Below, in pieces: positions 5,295 through 6,858 of a stretch of DNA of 6,858 nucleotides. The position numbers and the translations under genes were made by a program. Source of the stretch: Clostridiales bacterium UBA7273. GTDB taxonomy: Bacteria > Bacillota > Clostridia > Oscillospirales > Oscillospiraceae. Position 1 is the first letter of the stretch, and the number at the start of each line of letters is the position of its first letter. The stretch is from NCBI GenBank assembly GCA_002472405.1, contig DKRV01000022.1, positions 1-6,858 on the forward strand, written 5' to 3'. The notes under the pieces are model-generated. The model made no database searches. It was not told the DNA's origin and saw only the letters and a program-made list of their open reading frames with translations.

Positions 5295-6734
5295 ATGAAA
5301 AAATCACTGTTTTTGATCCCGGCCGCGGCGGCGCTTTCGCTGCCTGCCGCAGCAGTTGTGCGCACGGTTTTGACGCCGAACAAGTGCTCGGACTACGCAG
5401 CGCCCGAAGCCGGCGACTACGCCCTTGAGCTTGCGCGCAAGCTATCGGAGATGGTGCGGTACGAGACGGTATCGCACGCGAATGTTGACGAGGCCGAGAA
5501 ATTTCTCGGCTTCCACAAGGTGCTCGAAAGGCTGTTTCCGCTCGTGCATGAAAAGCTTGAAAAGACCGTCATTGACGGAAATCTGCTGTTCAAATGGCAG
5601 GGCACGGGCGACGGCATGCCAATATTGCTCATGAGCCATCAGGACGTAGTCCCTGCCGAGGGAAAATGGGAGCACGAGCCGTTTTCCGGCGATATCGCCG
5701 ACGGCAAGGTCTGGGGGCGCGGAACTTCCGACACCAAGGCCTCGGTCATGGCATTTTTCCAAGCGGTCGAGGAGCTTCTGAAGGAGGGCTACACGCCCAA
5801 GTGCGACGTATACCTCGCCTCGTCCTGCACGGAGGAGTGGGCCGGCGACGGCGCACCGAAGATCGTGAAAGAGCTTCAGCGCCGCGGCGTTGAGCTGTTC
5901 CTCGTCTGCGACGAGGGCGGCGGCATAATCTCCGAGCCGATCGGCGGCGTTAAGGGCAATTTTGCCATGGTCGGCGTTTTTGAAAAAGGCAAGGGCGACG
6001 TTAAGTTCACCGCGCGCTCATCCGGCGGCCATGCAAGCGCTCCGGCAAAAAACACGCCTATAGCACGGCTTGCCGCATTCGTTAACGACGTCGAGACGCA
6101 CAACTATTTCCGCCGCGAATTTCCGCCCGAGGTCGCCGCGATGTTCAAAAGCCTCGCGCCGTATGCAGCGTTTCCGCTGAAGCTCGTCATGGGCAACCTG
6201 TGGCTGTTTGCGCCGGTGCTCAAGCCCGTTCTCGGCAGGATCAGCGCGCAGGCCGGAGCAATGCTGCAGACGACCATCGCGTTCACGATGCAGTCCGGCT
6301 CCGACGCATGCAACGTTCTTCCGCAGGAAGCGACGGTCAGCGCGAACATGCGCTTCATTCCGCATCAGGGCGAAAAGGAAAGCCTTGAGATCATCCGCAA
6401 GATCGCGGAAAAGCACGGACTTGAGACCGAGGTCATCCACTCGAACGACTACACCCCGGCAGTCGATATAAACGGAGCTGCGTTCCGCCAGGTTGAGGCC
6501 GTCATAAACGAGACCTTCCCCGGACTTCCGGTCAGCCCCTACGTCATGACCGGTGCTACCGACGCGCAGTTTTATCAGCCGGTGTGCAAAAGCTGCATCC
6601 GCTTTGCGCCTGTGATCTATGGTCCCGAGCAGATGAAGGGCATGCACGGTCTGAATGAAAACATTGAATACAACTGCCTGCCCGGTGCCGTGAGCTTTTA
6701 CAAAAATCTCATCCGCGCGCAGGAGACTCGCTAA
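5295..6734 (+). CDS. M20-family metallopeptidase/amidohydrolase with N-terminal anchor (479 aa)
   Basis: A di-zinc hydrolase of the M20 (ArgE/DapE/CPS1) group, which cleaves peptide or N-acyl amide bonds. Metal-site residues are all visible: His115 (SHQDVVP), bridging Asp146 (GRGTSDTK), general base Glu180 with ligand Glu181, Asp206 and His451 (MHGLNE). The lid/dimerisation domain lies at about 220-370, with GGHASAP (His246) and NVLPQEA. The HxDVVPAEGxW and WGRGTxDxK wording and the 479-residue length resemble the carboxypeptidase S/PM20D1 branch rather than the shorter ArgE or DapE. Residues 1-25 are hydrophobic (KK then an Ala/Leu core), a signal peptide or membrane anchor, so the enzyme probably acts outside the membrane. 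The ATG at 5295, 2 bases after the upstream stop, was chosen over a TTG at 5289; no strong ribosome binding site is seen, so translational coupling is likely. Substrate is unknown. Confidence 0.92.
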   Translation: MKKSLFLIPAAAALSLPAAAVVRTVLTPNKCSDYAAPEAGDYALELARKLSEMVRYETVSHANVDEAEKFLGFHKVLERLFPLVHEKLEKTVIDGNLLFKWQGTGDGMPILLMSHQDVVPAEGKWEHEPFSGDIADGKVWGRGTSDTKASVMAFFQAVEELLKEGYTPKCDVYLASSCTEEWAGDGAPKIVKELQRRGVELFLVCDEGGGIISEPIGGVKGNFAMVGVFEKGKGDVKFTARSSGGHASAPAKNTPIARLAAFVNDVETHNYFRREFPPEVAAMFKSLAPYAAFPLKLVMGNLWLFAPVLKPVLGRISAQAGAMLQTTIAFTMQSGSDACNVLPQEATVSANMRFIPHQGEKESLEIIRKIAEKHGLETEVIHSNDYTPAVDINGAAFRQVEAVINETFPGLPVSPYVMTGATDAQFYQPVCKSCIRFAPVIYGPEQMKGMHGLNENIEYNCLPGAVSFYKNLIRAQETR

Positions 6735-6773
6735 CAAAAAAGGCCGCCGATGGCCGGGTGGTCGTAAAACAGT

Positions 6774-6809
6774 AAATCCTCCGTATGGTTCAGATCATAC
6801 GGAGGATTT
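6774..6809 (+). terminator. Rho-independent terminator of the DUF5058/M20 operon
   Basis: A perfect 14-bp stem (AAATCCTCCGTATG at 6774-6787 with its complement at 6796-6809) has an 8-base loop. It lies 39 bases past the M20 stop codon and is followed by GTTT. The T run is short on the plus strand but the 3' arm itself ends in ATTT. The symmetric AT base pairs would also allow termination from the right, so it may serve two convergent genes. Confidence 0.75.
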
Positions 6810-6858
6810 GTTTAAGCTGACGAGAGCCGAACCCATATCGCCTGTCGGCGCGCCCTTC

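Noticed and set aside
4402..5307. Minus-strand ORF of 301 codons opposite the membrane-protein genes, and 6018-6737 (239 codons) opposite the M20 gene
   Set aside because: The plus-strand proteins show membrane helices and M20 catalytic motifs. The antisense products are His/Arg-rich nonsense without ribosome binding sites.
6742..6757. GGCC-GGCC mini hairpin next to A6 (T6 on the minus strand), considered as a second terminator
   Set aside because: The stem is only 4 bp. The strong 14-bp hairpin at 6774-6809 is the better terminator for the operon.

Overview
The window looks like chromosomal DNA from a spore-forming, low-oxygen Firmicute of the Clostridia, most likely an Oscillospiraceae/Ruminococcaceae-type gut bacterium. 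The evidence is a clear SpoIIID sporulation regulator, an SLH-domain surface protein with TP-rich linker and Cys-rich repeats of the kind common in that group, strong AGGAGG-type ribosome binding sites, and moderately high GC. The genus assignment is inference. Gene density is normal and no mobile element, CRISPR array, tRNA or rRNA was found.

Layout, left to right. Bases 1-202 are non-coding: a hairpin-rich stretch (16-117) that folds by eye into a three-way junction, then the terminator (158-184) of the first gene. The minus-strand gene at 203-661 encodes a 152-residue coiled-coil protein with its own sigma-A-type promoter (695-723). Next is a terminator (736-761) and a large minus-strand gene (774-3206) for an 810-residue secreted protein: signal peptide, Ig-like domain, Pro/Thr linker, CxxC-rich repeats and three C-terminal SLH domains. 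Its promoter is at 3267-3295. Divergent from it is spoIIID (3416-3670), read from GTG, with a candidate sigma-E promoter just upstream and a strong terminator at 3743-3790.

From 3800 a consensus sigma-A promoter drives a compact three-gene plus-strand operon: a DUF5058-type six-helix membrane protein (3860-4612), a second polytopic membrane protein (4624-5292), and an M20-family metallopeptidase/amidohydrolase with an N-terminal signal or anchor (5295-6734). The genes are 11 and 2 bases apart, and a 14-bp-stem terminator closes the unit at 6774-6809. The plausible reading is that the two membrane proteins form a transporter or channel that works with the hydrolase on peptides or N-acyl amino acids; the substrate is unknown.

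The points most worth a second look are the uncharacterised membrane-pair plus M20 operon, the three-way-junction element at the left end, and the composite architecture and base composition of the SLH protein. No wholly new defence or mobile system is visible.
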